Below are positions 35,106 to 47,542 of a DNA stretch of 64,000 nucleotides, piece by piece. The notes below the pieces were generated by a model, which worked only from the letters and a program-made list of their open reading frames with translations, searched no databases and was not told where the DNA came from. The stretch is from positions 124,001 to 188,000 of the forward strand of contig QANY01007975.1 in assembly GCA_003255025.1 (NCBI GenBank), given 5' to 3'. The DNA comes from Datisca glomerata (Eukaryota > Streptophyta > Magnoliopsida > Cucurbitales > Datiscaceae). A program made the translations under genes and the position numbers. The first letter of the stretch is position 1; every line of letters starts with the position of its first letter.

Positions 35106-36911
35106 TGTTAGAATTATGCCCATAAAGTATGGTGTAATAACTATTTATGAGTATTTAGTTATTTCTCATACATTTTGTAGTACTGAATTTAATGAATGAA
35201 TAAATATTTTTCTATTAATTAAAGTGTGTTTATAATTTACCCAAGTCCTAGAACTATTGTCAAGGTAATAAGAGTAAAGACTGAGTGGTCTTCCAGACAA
35301 ACTCTTCTTAAATAGTTCAGAATGTTATTCGTAGTCTTAGGATGTACTAAGTAATCGAGTCCGATTACGACTATTACGTTGAACCAAAGCATGCCGGTCT
35401 TGGGGCATGTGAGTGGAGACTCTAACAGTTGACTTAGACATGTTGTGGAACATGTTGAATAGACCAGTAACCAATTATTTTAAAGCAAAATCATTTATCT
35501 AGCTTTAAATCTAATTGTTATACATATAAGAGTATTTTTATAATTACTTTAATCATGGGGTGCATACGAAACTTGACTTAGTTAGTTATAATCTTTGATA
35601 TGCCAAAGGAGCGAGTCTGAATTGCCAGACAATACATTGGCTGTTGGAATCGTGATTCAACTATGTTGAAGTTACGTGATTCAACTATGTTGGAGTTGCG
35701 TGATTCACAAATATGAAAATTCGTGACGAGATTACAAATGCAACAATATCACCTCATGCTTTATTGATGAGTGTGTGAATAAATTAACTTGGTCAAGTAT
35801 TTGATAAAATAAATCATCGAATAAGACATAATGAACTGTATGAGACAATTCTTGTTATGTCTTTCTTACTCACAATCAATAAATGAGTTAAGGAAATAAT
35901 AACTAGAGGGGTAAAATGATAGTTTTACATCCCCACTCTTTTTACTGATATTCACGAAGAGTAATATGTTAAAATATTCTGTGAATGTAGCATGCATGAA
36001 TCGGGAGTTGATTCTGTATCAGACCTATAGTGGAGTCGTACAATGTCAGTATTAAATAGGTCGAGAATTTATGAAGATAAATTCATCGAGTAATTGAATC
36101 CTATAGCTTTATTCACGTGGGTCCATTCGGTCTCAAAAGTAGTTTATAAGGACATGAATGGAAAACAACACCAGTTGGACAAAAAATATGTTTTGGACCA
36201 AGATATACTTTTCGAACCCATATGTGATAGGTATCATCACTAAAATAGTGACGAGCAAAAATTAATGTTAAATTACTTAATTTTTTATTTTCTAATGATT
36301 AGATAATTAATAAAATTAATTAATTAATTGATGGAGATCAATTTAATTTACAATTTAGATTGGTGAATTTGGACAGAGTAATGGCTCTAGGAAGATGTAA
36401 AATTTCGACATTTATAGTAAATTGAGGATAATTTCTGCAATTTACAGTATATGAGTATATGTGTAAATTCTGTAATCTTTATATAAGAGATGACATTAGG
36501 GTTACCTCCCTAAGTGTGTTGATACAACCCTGATCACGGTGTGTGATTACATAGAAAAAAACAGCTTTTCTCTCCCGTCCCTGTTGCCGCCTAAATCTAG
36601 AGGAAGAAGAGAAAATTTTGTTTTTTTCTTCTATTGTTTTGAGAGCCCACACTCAATTTCTGATGACATCCTATTGAGAATGAAGAACGCAAGACAATCA
36701 ATATGATTCCACCAAGTCAGAACTTCTCCGATACAAGAAATGTATAATATTATTTTCACATATTCTAAATACATCAATCTAAATATGCATGATCATAAAA
36801 GATTTTATATTTAATATGATTAAATAATTGATGTGAATTTTGTTTGATTTTTCGCCCACGAACTGTTCGTGGTTCGTTGTTTTCCTCAAATTTTTAAAAC
36901 TCAATCCAACA
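35106..36911 (+). repeat. 3' LTR of the copia element (1806 bp)
   Basis: Starts tgttagaattatg and ends aatccaaca, matching 27614-29498. It carries a private tandem duplication of about 25 bases at 35645-35705 (gtgattcaactatgttg, twice) and lacks roughly 80 bases elsewhere, so the LTRs differ in length. Confidence 0.92.
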
Positions 36912-36916
36912 GGTTC
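36912..36916. repeat. Right target-site duplication of the copia element (ggttc)
   Basis: Identical to 27609-27613. It marks the exact right edge of the insertion. Confidence 0.9.
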
Positions 36917-38340
36917 CGCATAAATCCTCAAAATATTTAATTTACTAAACAAAATTTAAACTTTGAAATCTTAATCCGGTAAACAAACATATCTTAGTAA
37001 AAAAAGTTTATTACGTGTTTTACCATATAGGTAACTGCAACTAATGAGCTCTTATTGATATTAATATATTGTTTTACTATAAATGAAATGTGTTGGCAAC
37101 ATGGTTAAACCTCACAACCATAACATGAAATTATTATGCCTCATTCTCATTGAGGTTGGATCATAGTTAGTTAATTCGGGAACAATAAAAATATAAAATA
37201 TTATTTGGTAAGTATAATACAGATATTAAACAGTCAAACATTCAACAAAGAATCGATCAATAATACGCAATACGCAATAATCCGGGTACGAATATTAAAA
37301 CGTTTTCATTTTAAAATTTGGCATAAAAAATACAGATTACAAACATACAATAACTAGAAAAATATATAAGATTTATATGATAAAAGATGAAAAATATTAT
37401 TACAACGGAAAATTATTAAATAATTTCATTAATTAGATAACAAATTATCAAATACATAATTATTTAAAATATGAAAACAAGTGGAGTCCATAAACTCATG
37501 TTGTACTCAATTAAAAATGTATATTAATAAATATTAATATTTAGTTTTATTTAACTCAATCTAAAATTAATTATGATAAACTTATATCCATATTTATAAA
37601 TAATTGAAGTTTCGTTCTCATTTAACATGGTTAACTTTGATTTTTATTCATTTATTTTTATACTCTATTAAAATGTTTGTCATTTTAAAATAATTAAAAA
37701 ACTAAATTATTTACTATTTTAAACAATTAGAAAAACTACAATACTTTATCAAAAATCAAAATACATAGTAAAAGAAAAGAAAACCAGAATACATAATATG
37801 AGAAAAATAAAAACAAAATGCATATAAAAGATAAAAAAGAAACAAAGTAAAAGAGAGGCCTAAGGATCAACCTTGGACCCAAAGGATGACAATGTGTAAG
37901 CTTATCAATTGGCTGACTGGTGTTTTTTTAATTATGGCGCAGAATATGTTTATATAAGATGTCATATTTTTTTATTCAGTTTTATACAACTTCTATATTA
38001 TATGTATTTTATATTTTTTGGGTAAAAATGTGCAAATTATTCTATATTTTTAAGAATAATTCAAGAACAAACATTAAAATGTGAAAATTAAAAAATTTAC
38101 GTATAATACGATGAATCAACCGACAATGGGTTGGATACTAACAAAACAAGCGAGAGCATTGTCGAAAAAAGGACACCCTTGCAAAATAAATAAAAGTAAA
38201 ATGAACTGAAATTTGGAACACGCGCCTTATATCGCGTGAGTCATCGTGCTCAGGGGTGAAGTAATCTTATAAATGGCGGGAGTCTTAGTCTGGTCGAACC
38301 TCCCCACTGGCACTCTCTTCCATCATCTCTCTCTCCTTCG
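36917..38340. other. AT-rich spacer upstream of gene B
   Basis: No gene is seen. The first about 90 bases continue the sequence interrupted by the copia element. From about 38170 the DNA aligns with the region before gene A (acacgc...cgcgtga, then the CT-rich segment). Confidence 0.5.
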
Positions 38341-38351
38341 TCAACTTTTAA

Positions 38352-38359
38352 CTATTTAT
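38352..38359 (+). promoter_or_regulatory. TATA box candidate of gene B
   Basis: ctatttat in the same context as the motif at 10264 (caactt before, cttca after). It lies about 207 bases upstream of the gene B start codon. Confidence 0.55.
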
Positions 38360-38565
38360 GCTTCAACCCTTTGAAAACCCTAAATTTCTCCTTAGCACCC
38401 TAAAATACCTTCACCTCTACTCAATCACTCTCTCTTCGTTTTCAGTTTCTAATCCACTGTAGCTTCTTCAATTCTCCCGTTTTCAAGAATTGCTCTCTTT
38501 ATCCTTCAGAAATTAGGGTTTTTATGCTTACTGAGTGAAAGTGATCAAGAGTTGGGGTAGTTTTT

Positions 38566-41500
38566 ATGGAGGCCGCATCCACTGCATGTGGCGTTTCTTT
38601 GTCGATGCAGCCGCCACATCATTCGCGGAAAGGATGGCGCGCCGTTTCGGAGCAGCATTCAGCTCGAAACGCTGGGGAGGTAGTGATTCTTATAGAAATT
38701 AACTTTTCTTTGTTGGTTTGTGGTTTCTGAGAAAATGTGGTCCAAGAAATGACGTTTGGACCGCATTAAATCGATTTTTCGTTAATATTATGTTGTAGAA
38801 GGATTGCACAAGACAACCTTACTTAGATATGATAGCAATATATAGCTTATAGAAGTATTTGTTTCCTTGTGTTTATTGGCTCGACACCTGTTAGTGACCA
38901 TCTTGTTCTTGAAGATGGTAGTAACGAAAATTCCTGTGAATTTAATTGTTATTTTTGTTCTTCTGGCATATGGGACTTGGAGGGAAGTAATTTAGGTCTC
39001 TTTGTTTTTATTTGAGATTGTTGGTCGGCTGGGATCGCCTCTATTGAGGGCCAAAACATCGAACATATTTGGAACTAATGATATTTGGATTTTCTTTTAT
39101 ATCTTCCTGTATTATCTACAAATTTTCGAAATTTTCGTTATGAACAGTTTAGGATGAGAAATTATTGATCATCAAAAAGTTTACATGAATGGTTGCTCAA
39201 TCTCAAAACGGTGAATTAAGCTAATATATATGAAGAACAGAAAATTTTACTAACTTTTGGGAAATTGAGTTGTGTATTCGGAATTTACAATTGTTAATCA
39301 GTGAGATAGATTGATCATCAAAATAAAGTAGAATAATTATTTCTTGTGTATAGGATTCTTATGACAAACATAAAATTGGTTTAGAACTTAGAAGTCAGTA
39401 CTATACCTTATTATGTTGTTTTTCCTTTGACAAATATTTGGATAGTAATTCCTGATCAACTTGTCTTATTTTAGCGTTAATACTGATCATGAGGTTTAGA
39501 TGCAAAAATATGGGGTCTCTTTTTTCTTTTTCTTTTTTTTTTTTCTTTTTGTACAAGGACATCACAATATTTGTGTTTGAGAATTTCTTTCTTGGTTGTA
39601 TGTCGTTTACGAATTGAGGTTTTCTGATGCAGAAGTCAGAGCGAGCAAAGCAATCTGATCAGAGAGCTATGTATGAGGTAAGGACTACGACATTAGACTT
39701 AGAGATAGTTTATGATGTAACGGAATCTTTGGAGGTTAAGATGATTTCTGTTTGTCAAGGTGCAGCAAGTAAGAGAGCGACTTGATGTGGATTTCTGTTC
39801 AATCACGATAGATGAGAATCTGAATGATGGCATTTTGGAGGAACGACTTGAGGATCTAGCTAGACAAAGAAAGCAATTGCAACAGATGGAGGTTGAACTT
39901 AAAGTTCAAATTATTGCAAGATCTGAGATACTGGAAATACAAAAAAACTTTGATGCTCAAGTTAAAAAATATGCTGATGCTACCCAAAAGCTTGAGGTAT
40001 GAAATTGTTTTAAGATTTTCTTTACTCGCTCGCGGGGGGATATGGTGCGTAGGTTTAGGAAGTTGTTTTCCTCGCAATTAGTTCTAATGATTTTACAATA
40101 GAGTTGGCACCAGGAGTTTTATGTGAGATGTTGAATGTGAATATTAAATAAATAGAGGTTAATTAAGGTAGCCAAATGCACAAACTGATGAGCAACATTT
40201 AGCTGATAGAATCTTCTCTAAATGGCATTGAAGTGATGTGATGCTAAATGAAGCTTTTTTGGTTGTGCAGGACAAGATCCATGAAAAGGAACAGGCCTTA
40301 CATGAGTTACAAAGAAAGATAGAAGATAGAGATAGAGAGCTACATACAATTAAATTGGACAAGGAAGCGGTTTGTTGAGTTCTTGGACGTGCTTGGTCTC
40401 TTTAGACTCTTATAAGGTATTTTGTTACTATTTGTGCTTATATTTCATTTGCAGGCATGGGCCCAAGAAAATCTTCTTAGAGAGCAAGACAAAGAACTAG
40501 CAACCTACAGGTATACATTTTAGGGTGATTTTTGTGCTTTCGTAACATTCAATTCTTGTACTAATGCATTCTCAAATGCACATTATGTACTCATATCTCA
40601 TTAATAAAACCGCAAATTATGGTGTTGAATTCTTGTTTTTTAATGCCGAGGGTATTTGAAACATTTACCAATAAAAACGGTTTCTACTATTTTATTTCTG
40701 GAAGGAGTGAAGGCAGTTAGGAATACTTGTAAAATCCTGGAGATCTTTGAGATGGTGTCCGGTTTGAAAATTAACTTGGGGGAAAGCTCCTTCACCACTA
40801 TTTTTTGCTCGGATGCTAGAATGAATAACATGGCCTCTGCTCTTGGTTGTACGGTCAGTGATTGACCTATGTCTTATTTGGGCTTGCCACTGGGCGATAA
40901 TCCATCTATTAAAGCCTTTTGGATCCCCGTGATTGAGAAGGTTTAGAAAAGATTTTCGAGATGGAGGAAAGCTTTTTCTCCAAAAGTGGTAGACCGACTC
41001 TTATCCAGTCGGTACTGGCTAGTCTCCCCACCTATTATCCGTGTTCGATGCTTGTGAAAATTGCTAAGAAGTTGGAAAAATTGATGAGAGATTTCCTTTG
41101 GGAGGGAGTGGAGGAAGGAACAGGGGCTCATTTAGTGGCTTGGAATTTGGCGTGTTCACCTATTAGGGAGGGAGGGCCTGGCATAGGGAATCTGATTAAA
41201 AGAAATAGGGCTCTTGTCAGTAAGTGGTTGTGGAGATTTTCTCTAGAACTGAATACGCTGTGGCACTCCATCATAGTCAACAAATACGGCCTTCAGGAAA
41301 ATGGTTGGGACTCTAATTTGGTTCATAATAATTCCCTCAGGAATCCTTGGAAGTTCATTGTGCAAGGTATGCCTTCATTTTCTAGTCTTGTCAAGTACAA
41401 GGTTGGTAGGGGTGATAGAGTTAGGTTCTGGGAAGACTCTTGGGTCTCTTCTATTCCCTTTGCTAGTTCCTTTCCTAGACTGTACCACGTCTCATCTCTC

Positions 41501-44500
41501 CATAATGCCCCTATCAGGTCTTTTTGGTCTACTTTAAATAGAGCATGAAACTTCCACTTCTCTAGAAATCTAAACGATAGAGAAACAACGGATCTAGCTT
41601 TAATTTTAGGGTCTCTTGAGTCTTTCTCTTTTAGGGAGTCCATCCCAGATTCAAGAATTTGGTCTTTAGAGTCGTCTGGCCTTTTTTGTGTAAATCTCAT
41701 CTAGCTTTCCTCGCTTCTTCCCAATCTAGCTTATCGTCTCCTAACAGTTCTTTGTCTTCTTCTATCCGTATTGTGTGGAAGGTTAGAGCTCCCAAGAAGG
41801 TTGAGTTCTTTTATTGGTGCTTAGTTCATGGTAAGATCAACTCTTAAGCGTTGGTTCAACGGTGTCACCCTAGCATGGCTTTGTCTCCCAGTTTTTACAT
41901 AATGTGCCGTAGTAGCAGTGAAGACTCGGATCACCTTTTTATTCATTCTCAGCGGCTAGTTTCTTATGGAGCAAGTTGCGGGATAGACTGAACTTGCATT
42001 GGGTTCCCCCAGTATAGAGCGGACAGTTTGCTCCTTGAGGTGGATGCATTTACCGAGGAAGCAAAAGGTTCTCTAGAACACTGGGTCATGACGGTTCTTT
42101 GGTGGTTGTGGACGGAGAGGAATAGAAGAATCTTTGAGGAGTCGTTAGAGGATTTAGTTTCTCTTTGGGAGAAGAGTCTTTTTTTGTCTTCTCTCTGGGC
42201 TTCTAATTCTAAGTGGTTCAGGAATATCCCCTTGGTTTTTATTACCGTAGATTGGTTAGCGGTTTGTAAAGATTGATTTTTGTTTTGGCGAGGTTTTTTG
42301 TTTTCGGTTGGATTACTCATACGCCGAACTCTGTAATTATCTTATTTTATATTAATATATATTGTTTCTTATAAAAAAAAGACTTCCCCTGTTTCTGGAT
42401 TGCTATTTTTATTTTAGTACTTTGCAGCTTTGTGTTTTTCTTTTGATATTTAGTTATAAGCGGTTTTTATGGACTACAAATTTAAGCACATTAGATACTC
42501 TTTGCAGACAAGAACGTGATCATTCCGAAGTTGAAAGGGTCCGAAATATGAAGCAAATGCATGGCCTTGAAGAACATATTCAAGACAAAGAAAGACAGCT
42601 TATTGAGCTTCAAGAACAGGTTTTTACATTATTTGATGTGCTAGTATTCACCTGTAAATGAAGATGAACTTCTAAGTTTTCAACTAGATTTCATTTATAT
42701 GTAAAATTTTACCTTTGTTATATGTTTATATAAAACCAAAATGAGCATGGTTGTATTACTTAATTGTAAATGTCTTTGTGCATTTATGCTATAAGTATCT
42801 GGTATCAAACTGAGCAGTTTTGTTCTTGGAAGCTGTTTGCCTCAGGGATGTCCAATTCCTAACATATATGTTGTTGTTCAGCATAGGGTTGCTCAAGAAA
42901 CTATCCTTTACAAAGATGAACAATTGCGGGAGGCCCAAGCTTGGATTGTTCGTGTCCAGGAGATGGATGCCTTACAATCGGCAACCAACCAATCATTACA
43001 GGCAGAGCTACGAGAACGTACAGAGCAATATAACCAGCTTTGGCTTGGTTGTCAGCGACAGGTTGATACTATTTTGCTTTCATTTATACAATTGAGGAAG
43101 CATTTTTTTCACAGTTCTTCATTTATGACTTAAAATGTACTAGGGTACATACCGATTAAAAAAAATTTCTAGGGTACATATATTTTGAAGCTACTGCTTT
43201 CGAACATGTATCTATCTTCTAGTAACAATATCATACCACAACTGTCATTCTGAGCTCTTTTTTAAATCAGTCTAACAGATTAGTATACTGGAAAAGAAAA
43301 TTTTCCTTTCTCAGGTCAAGACTAATTGGTTTGCCTGGATTTGTAGTCTTTTAGTTTTGTTTTCTCTTTCTCCTTCCCCTCTATCTGAGGATGCTGTTTA
43401 AGAATGTGTTAACTTGTCTGATTACTCTGTACCTTTTGTTGTTGTTAGTTTGCAGAGATGGAGAGACTTCATATGCATGCGATACAACAGCTTCAACTTG
43501 AATTGGCTGATGCAAGGGAAAGAAGTGAAGTTTACAAGGATGATGCACATGCTTCCCCAACAAGCTCAAAAGATGCATCTCAATGGGGTAAGACCAACGA
43601 AAATCAACTAGATTGTAATGGAGATGCTGCCTCAAGTACATATCCTGATGCATTGCCAAATGGTAATTCAGAACATGTTCGATCTTTAGCATCAAATGCC
43701 AATTTGTCTAGCCAGGTACACTTGTTTATTCCTGTGTTTACTGTGAGACTGTGTTGAAAGTGCTGCATTTTTTGTTTACAAAGCAGGACAACTCAATTAT
43801 GTTCCTGTAAGGCAGTCAGTTAATTTTATGTTGTGGTTGGCATCAATATTAATAAAAAAACAATTAAAGATGGAAACTCAAATGACAAATGACACCCTCT
43901 TCAGATGGTTTAGACTTTGGAAAAGCTTGAAGAAGCCTGAAATTATTGAAAATGCTGGAGTATGTAATATATGAAGAACTTTGTTTACAAGAGCATATAT
44001 AGTTGGAGGTTCTCATGTTCTTGATGTACCTCGCAACCAAATCTTAGTTTTAGGGTGAAGATGACGAATAATAAGATTCTATGATTAATTTTGCCAGGAT
44101 TATTAATTTCCTTTTCTTTTTAACAATTAGTTATCTTTTATAGTAGCATAGCTAGATTAAATTATGTAACTTCATGAATAGGACCAGGTACTAACTCATA
44201 ATTCTATTGTGATTTTATCATTAGAAGGACCACGTTTCTGGCATTCCAATTACTCCATCTTTGCTTGGGATGCCTGCCTATATCCCAACTGGGCAGGTAA
44301 CTGCTTTGCACCAAATTTTGATGCAACAGGGGGTTCTTCATTCTGTATCAGCTGCTCCTCACTCTCACGCGGCGAATTTTCATTCTGTACCGACATCATC
44401 CATCCAAGAATGTCCAAGCCAACAGGTTATGACTACTAACAGATGATATATTATTTCGTACTCTTTTATTCTACTGCCTTTGCTAATATGGAGAATATGT

Positions 44501-46101
44501 TACTCATTTCTTTTCTAGGCTCCAGTAGAGGGGTCAAATATATCTAAACAGATCAATGTTGAATTATCCGAAAATGACAAAGACCTAACTAAATCTGGTT
44601 ATGAGATGTCTGGTAATGGACAAAGTCTCCATCCAGATGATCTGGATGTTCATATTGCCCAAAGGATGGAGTCAGACTCTCGAACAAACCATAGGGAAAC
44701 ACAGGTTTCGGGATGCTTCTGTTCACTAAAGTAAGTGCGCTAAATATTTATTCTATGAAATTTTGACAGAAGAAACTGTTTCAGGTTGAGTCAATAGATA
44801 CCGGATACCTGGTCAGCCCCCAGCTTGAGCAGGACCAGCAACAGAATTTCTCCCAGTGTCATGCGGCTTTAAGCCTGGATCCTCATCAACTTGAAAGTGA
44901 AGCTAAGGTTTCTGTCTTTCTTTTTTTTTTCAGTGCTCACTTTTCCTTGGAGTTTTAGGTCACTAATCAGCCTATGAAAAAGATTTTGGCTTGGCTGATT
45001 CTTCATTCAACTGGACAGGAGCAGAATGTTGTGACCTTAATCAACCATGTACAAGATGGCCGAATTTCGGACAGAGAGCAACCAAACTCTGCAGTCAGCA
45101 CTTTCCTCTCTAATAATTTCTCCAGCGGTTCTGCTAGTCCTAGTAAAACCGGAAGTGATAGTGCTTCTCGAGTTGTTCAGCCTGAAGTTTTTGTTTCAGC
45201 CGCTCAGACAAATTTAACAATATTGGGGAATACCTCGGAACCTTCGCTTCTCGATGAGAAAGCATTGTTGGCTTCCATAGTTCGTACGATTCCAATTGGT
45301 GGCAGAATTCGGATAAGTTCAACGGTTAGTGTTCTATGCCATTATAAGGGTTGTGATTATTTTTCCATATGTTTCATGTGAGGATATCTTTTGTTGAATG
45401 TAGCTACCCAATAGGCTGGCCAAGATGCTTGCGCCTCTACACTGGCATGATTATAAGAAAAAGTATGGGAAGTTAGAAGACTTCGTAGCTGGTCACCCGG
45501 AAGTGAGTTTTGTCCAAAATTTGTCTAGCACATCATAATAACTGATAAGAATTTGTTTACAGTTACCTCAAAAGTTTTAACTTGTGATCTCAGCTGTTCG
45601 TGATTGAAGGTGATTATATTCAGCTTCAAGAAGGAGCACAAGCAACGATTGCAGCTACAGCAGCTGTTGCAAAGGTTGCAGCAGCTGCTGCAGCTTCATT
45701 TCCGTACTCTTCATATCTGCCTTCTGTGGCTGTTACTCCTATGGCGCAGCCCCATCGTCTTAAAAAGGTTCCATTAAATGATTCTGTAAAATGTGAAATT
45801 GACCGTCATTTTCAATGAAATGCAGTTCTTTCTACACCCAATAGCTAATTAATTATTTTTCACTGCACTTAAAATGCAGAATCAGCAGCAAAATGGTGTT
45901 TGTGTTGCTGTTTCTGAAGATCTCTCAAATGTGAAGCTTTTGAAAAAGCATAAAGATTTTAGTGAAGTGAACGGCGTTGAAAACAAGCCTTCCCAGTTAT
46001 CGGTGCTTTTGGCTGATGGGAATGTGGGCAGTAACCGAAGACCAAGTTTAGCCAATGTGAGACCTAGCTTCACTCTTGCTGGGAAGCAGAAGGGCCGGTA
46101 G
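38566..46101 (+). CDS. Gene B: paralogue of gene A, coiled-coil protein with conserved C-terminal block
   Basis: Fifteen coding exons: 38566-38679, 39633-39677, 39766-39996, 40271-40369, 40455-40510, 42508-42619, 42882-43061, 43449-43715, 44225-44425, 44519-44704, 44785-44907, 45019-45324, 45404-45502, 45594-45767, 45880-46101. They join in frame to 804 residues with no stop. Exons 1, 3-8, 13 and 14 have exactly the lengths of gene A; exons 2, 9-12 and 15 differ by multiples of three. The coiled-coil exons and the C-terminal block (LLASIVRTIPIGGRIRISST, HWHDYKKKYGKLED, LFVIEGDYIQLQEGAQ) are best conserved: exon 14 matches at about 51 of 58 residues. The linker exons 9-12 diverge most. This pattern suggests both copies are under protein-level constraint, an inference that needs dN/dS. 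A LINE lies in intron 5 without touching exons. Function is unknown, as for gene A. Confidence 0.86.
40686..42380 (+). mobile_element. 5'-truncated L1-type LINE in intron 5 of gene B
   Basis: Plus-strand text begins at STILFLEGVKAVRNTCKILE, which in intact plant L1 elements follows the catalytic (F/Y)ADD. The insert is therefore truncated just after the active site. It continues with GLKINLGES, SYLGLPLG, RWRKAFFSKSGRPTLIQSVL (41-kb region), then VRFWEDSW, and the zf-RVT region (VWKVRAPKKVEFFYWCLVHG, 41780-41840), ending ataaaaaaaa at 42371-42380. Stops at about 40863, 40946 and 41546 show it is dead. Gene A lacks this DNA at the same intron. It lies in the same orientation as gene B. No clear target-site duplication is seen. 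Confidence 0.9.
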
Positions 46102-47542
46102 TGCTTCAAACATTCGGAGGTATTTCCCTCGTATTTTACTGCCTATCTGCAGTATGTTGTGTCTGTTCTGTTGGGGTATCTGTGTATTTAACAAAGACGA
46201 TTATCTTTATTTATTTATAAACCCTTGTTTTGGCAGAATCCACGTTGAAGGAGCTTATGCTGAGATAAAAGGGTTAAAAGAAATACCATGTCCTGGCAGA
46301 TTGACCAATCACCTCCGTTGCTGCTGATATAATATATTGATTGGAATCATAAGTTTATTTTTGTTTTTCTTAATTTTATTTTCGTGTTTTTCTAATATAT
46401 ACTCTGGACCTTCAACTATCTGCAATGGTGATATTCATGCACACAATGGTGCGGCGAATAATCAATTTTTTGAGCCCTTGGTTATTGACTTCCAGTAATT
46501 ATCAGAATATGGCCTTTCCTTTTGTTGGTAGTTAGTAAACAACTTAACTTGATTTTCTGAAAGCGGGTTTATGCATGATTTTTTTGTTCTTGCTCTCAGT
46601 ACGTCATTTAGGCATTCACAAATAATACAGAATTTTACAAATTTATTCCGAGTTTATGGAAATGATAAATAACACACTCAAGGTGCACCTACCGTTGGGA
46701 ATGTCATTTTTTTTTATTAACAAAAGCCTCTAATATCCTGAACTTTGGGTGATGAACTTTTAATATGGACAATTTAGTCCTTAATTTTCAAAATGTTACT
46801 CCGTTCGTCTAAAATTTCATAATGGTGACATCATGATGCATATTAGCCTGAAAGAGTTGGTTGTGAAAGCAGCTTGAAATTCTTGACTTTCATGTTTAAT
46901 CTTGCATGTAATTTTGCTTCTCATCTCGTCAAACTATTAATTTTTTTCCCTATTCTCTGATTTAAATTTAACTTTTGATATGAGTTAAAAGTTTGTAAGC
47001 TGATGGATCAAAATATTCAATTTAAAGTAGTAGATGGACTAAAGTATATAGTACTCAAAAAGTTCAAGAGCAGTTGTGCTTCTCTCCTAAAAATCACGTT
47101 ACGTGTTAGTCACGACTGTCAGTTCACTCTAACAGGCGTAACGTTACGAAAGTTGAGGGAGTAAAGCATCTACTTACAAAGTTCATGAATAAAAGTGTCA
47201 AATTGTCTAAAAATGGTGGTATTGGTTGCTTTTGCCTTTTTTTTAAGGATTGGGAATACCAGGTTTAACTAAAACTGAATAGCCCTGCAATTGGGATTTT
47301 CTAAGAATTGTACGTAGACCATGTGTTGCAAAACTCTATGACTTAATATATAGTTGAGTTCTATTAAGGGGAGAAACAAGACATTCTTATTCATAACTTT
47401 TACATGACAGACAAGCTCTGTCTGATTTTACTTTTACATTGTCTTGTTAATGAAGAATCTAAAGATAACTAATTAATCAACAATCTTCCCATATCAATTA
47501 TTCTTGCAACTCATCTCTCTTCATTACAAATCCAATCCTCCT
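46102..47542. other. Gene B 3' UTR with 117-bp intron, then spacer to the IQD gene
   Basis: UTR exon to 46119, probable intron 46120-46236, UTR exon from 46237 (matches gene A at 17707). Further on (46740-47230) are motifs such as ctgaactttggg and caatttagtcc, with partly inverted counterparts (aaagttcatgaataaaagtgtcaaattgtc). These may be ends of an old inverted-repeat transposon, but the match is weak. Gene B and the IQD gene are convergent. Confidence 0.45.

Larger units (their letters stand above)
27614..36911 (+). mobile_element. Full-length, inactive Ty1/copia LTR retrotransposon
   Basis: LTRs lie at 27614-29498 and 35106-36911. The primer-binding site ttggtatcagagcc directly after the left LTR matches the initiator-Met tRNA type. 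A tract ending aagtgtgagat stands before the right LTR. Order inside is gag, integrase, RT, RNase H, the Ty1/copia order. A perfect 5-bp duplication (ggttc) flanks it. All domains contain stops and frameshifts. The two LTRs are about 88-89% identical over their first 200 bases by eye, so the insertion is old. Confidence 0.95.

Noticed and set aside
41323..41700. 125-codon minus-strand open frame in the LINE
   Set aside because: Shadow of the plus-strand LINE coding text, which has the RT-associated and zf-RVT motifs.
42837..43133. 98-codon frame treated as a separate small gene
   Set aside because: It is exon 7 of gene B (42882-43061) with intron read-through on both sides.
46076..46327. 83-codon open frame after gene B
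   Set aside because: Lies in the 3' UTR and its intron; not conserved in gene A.
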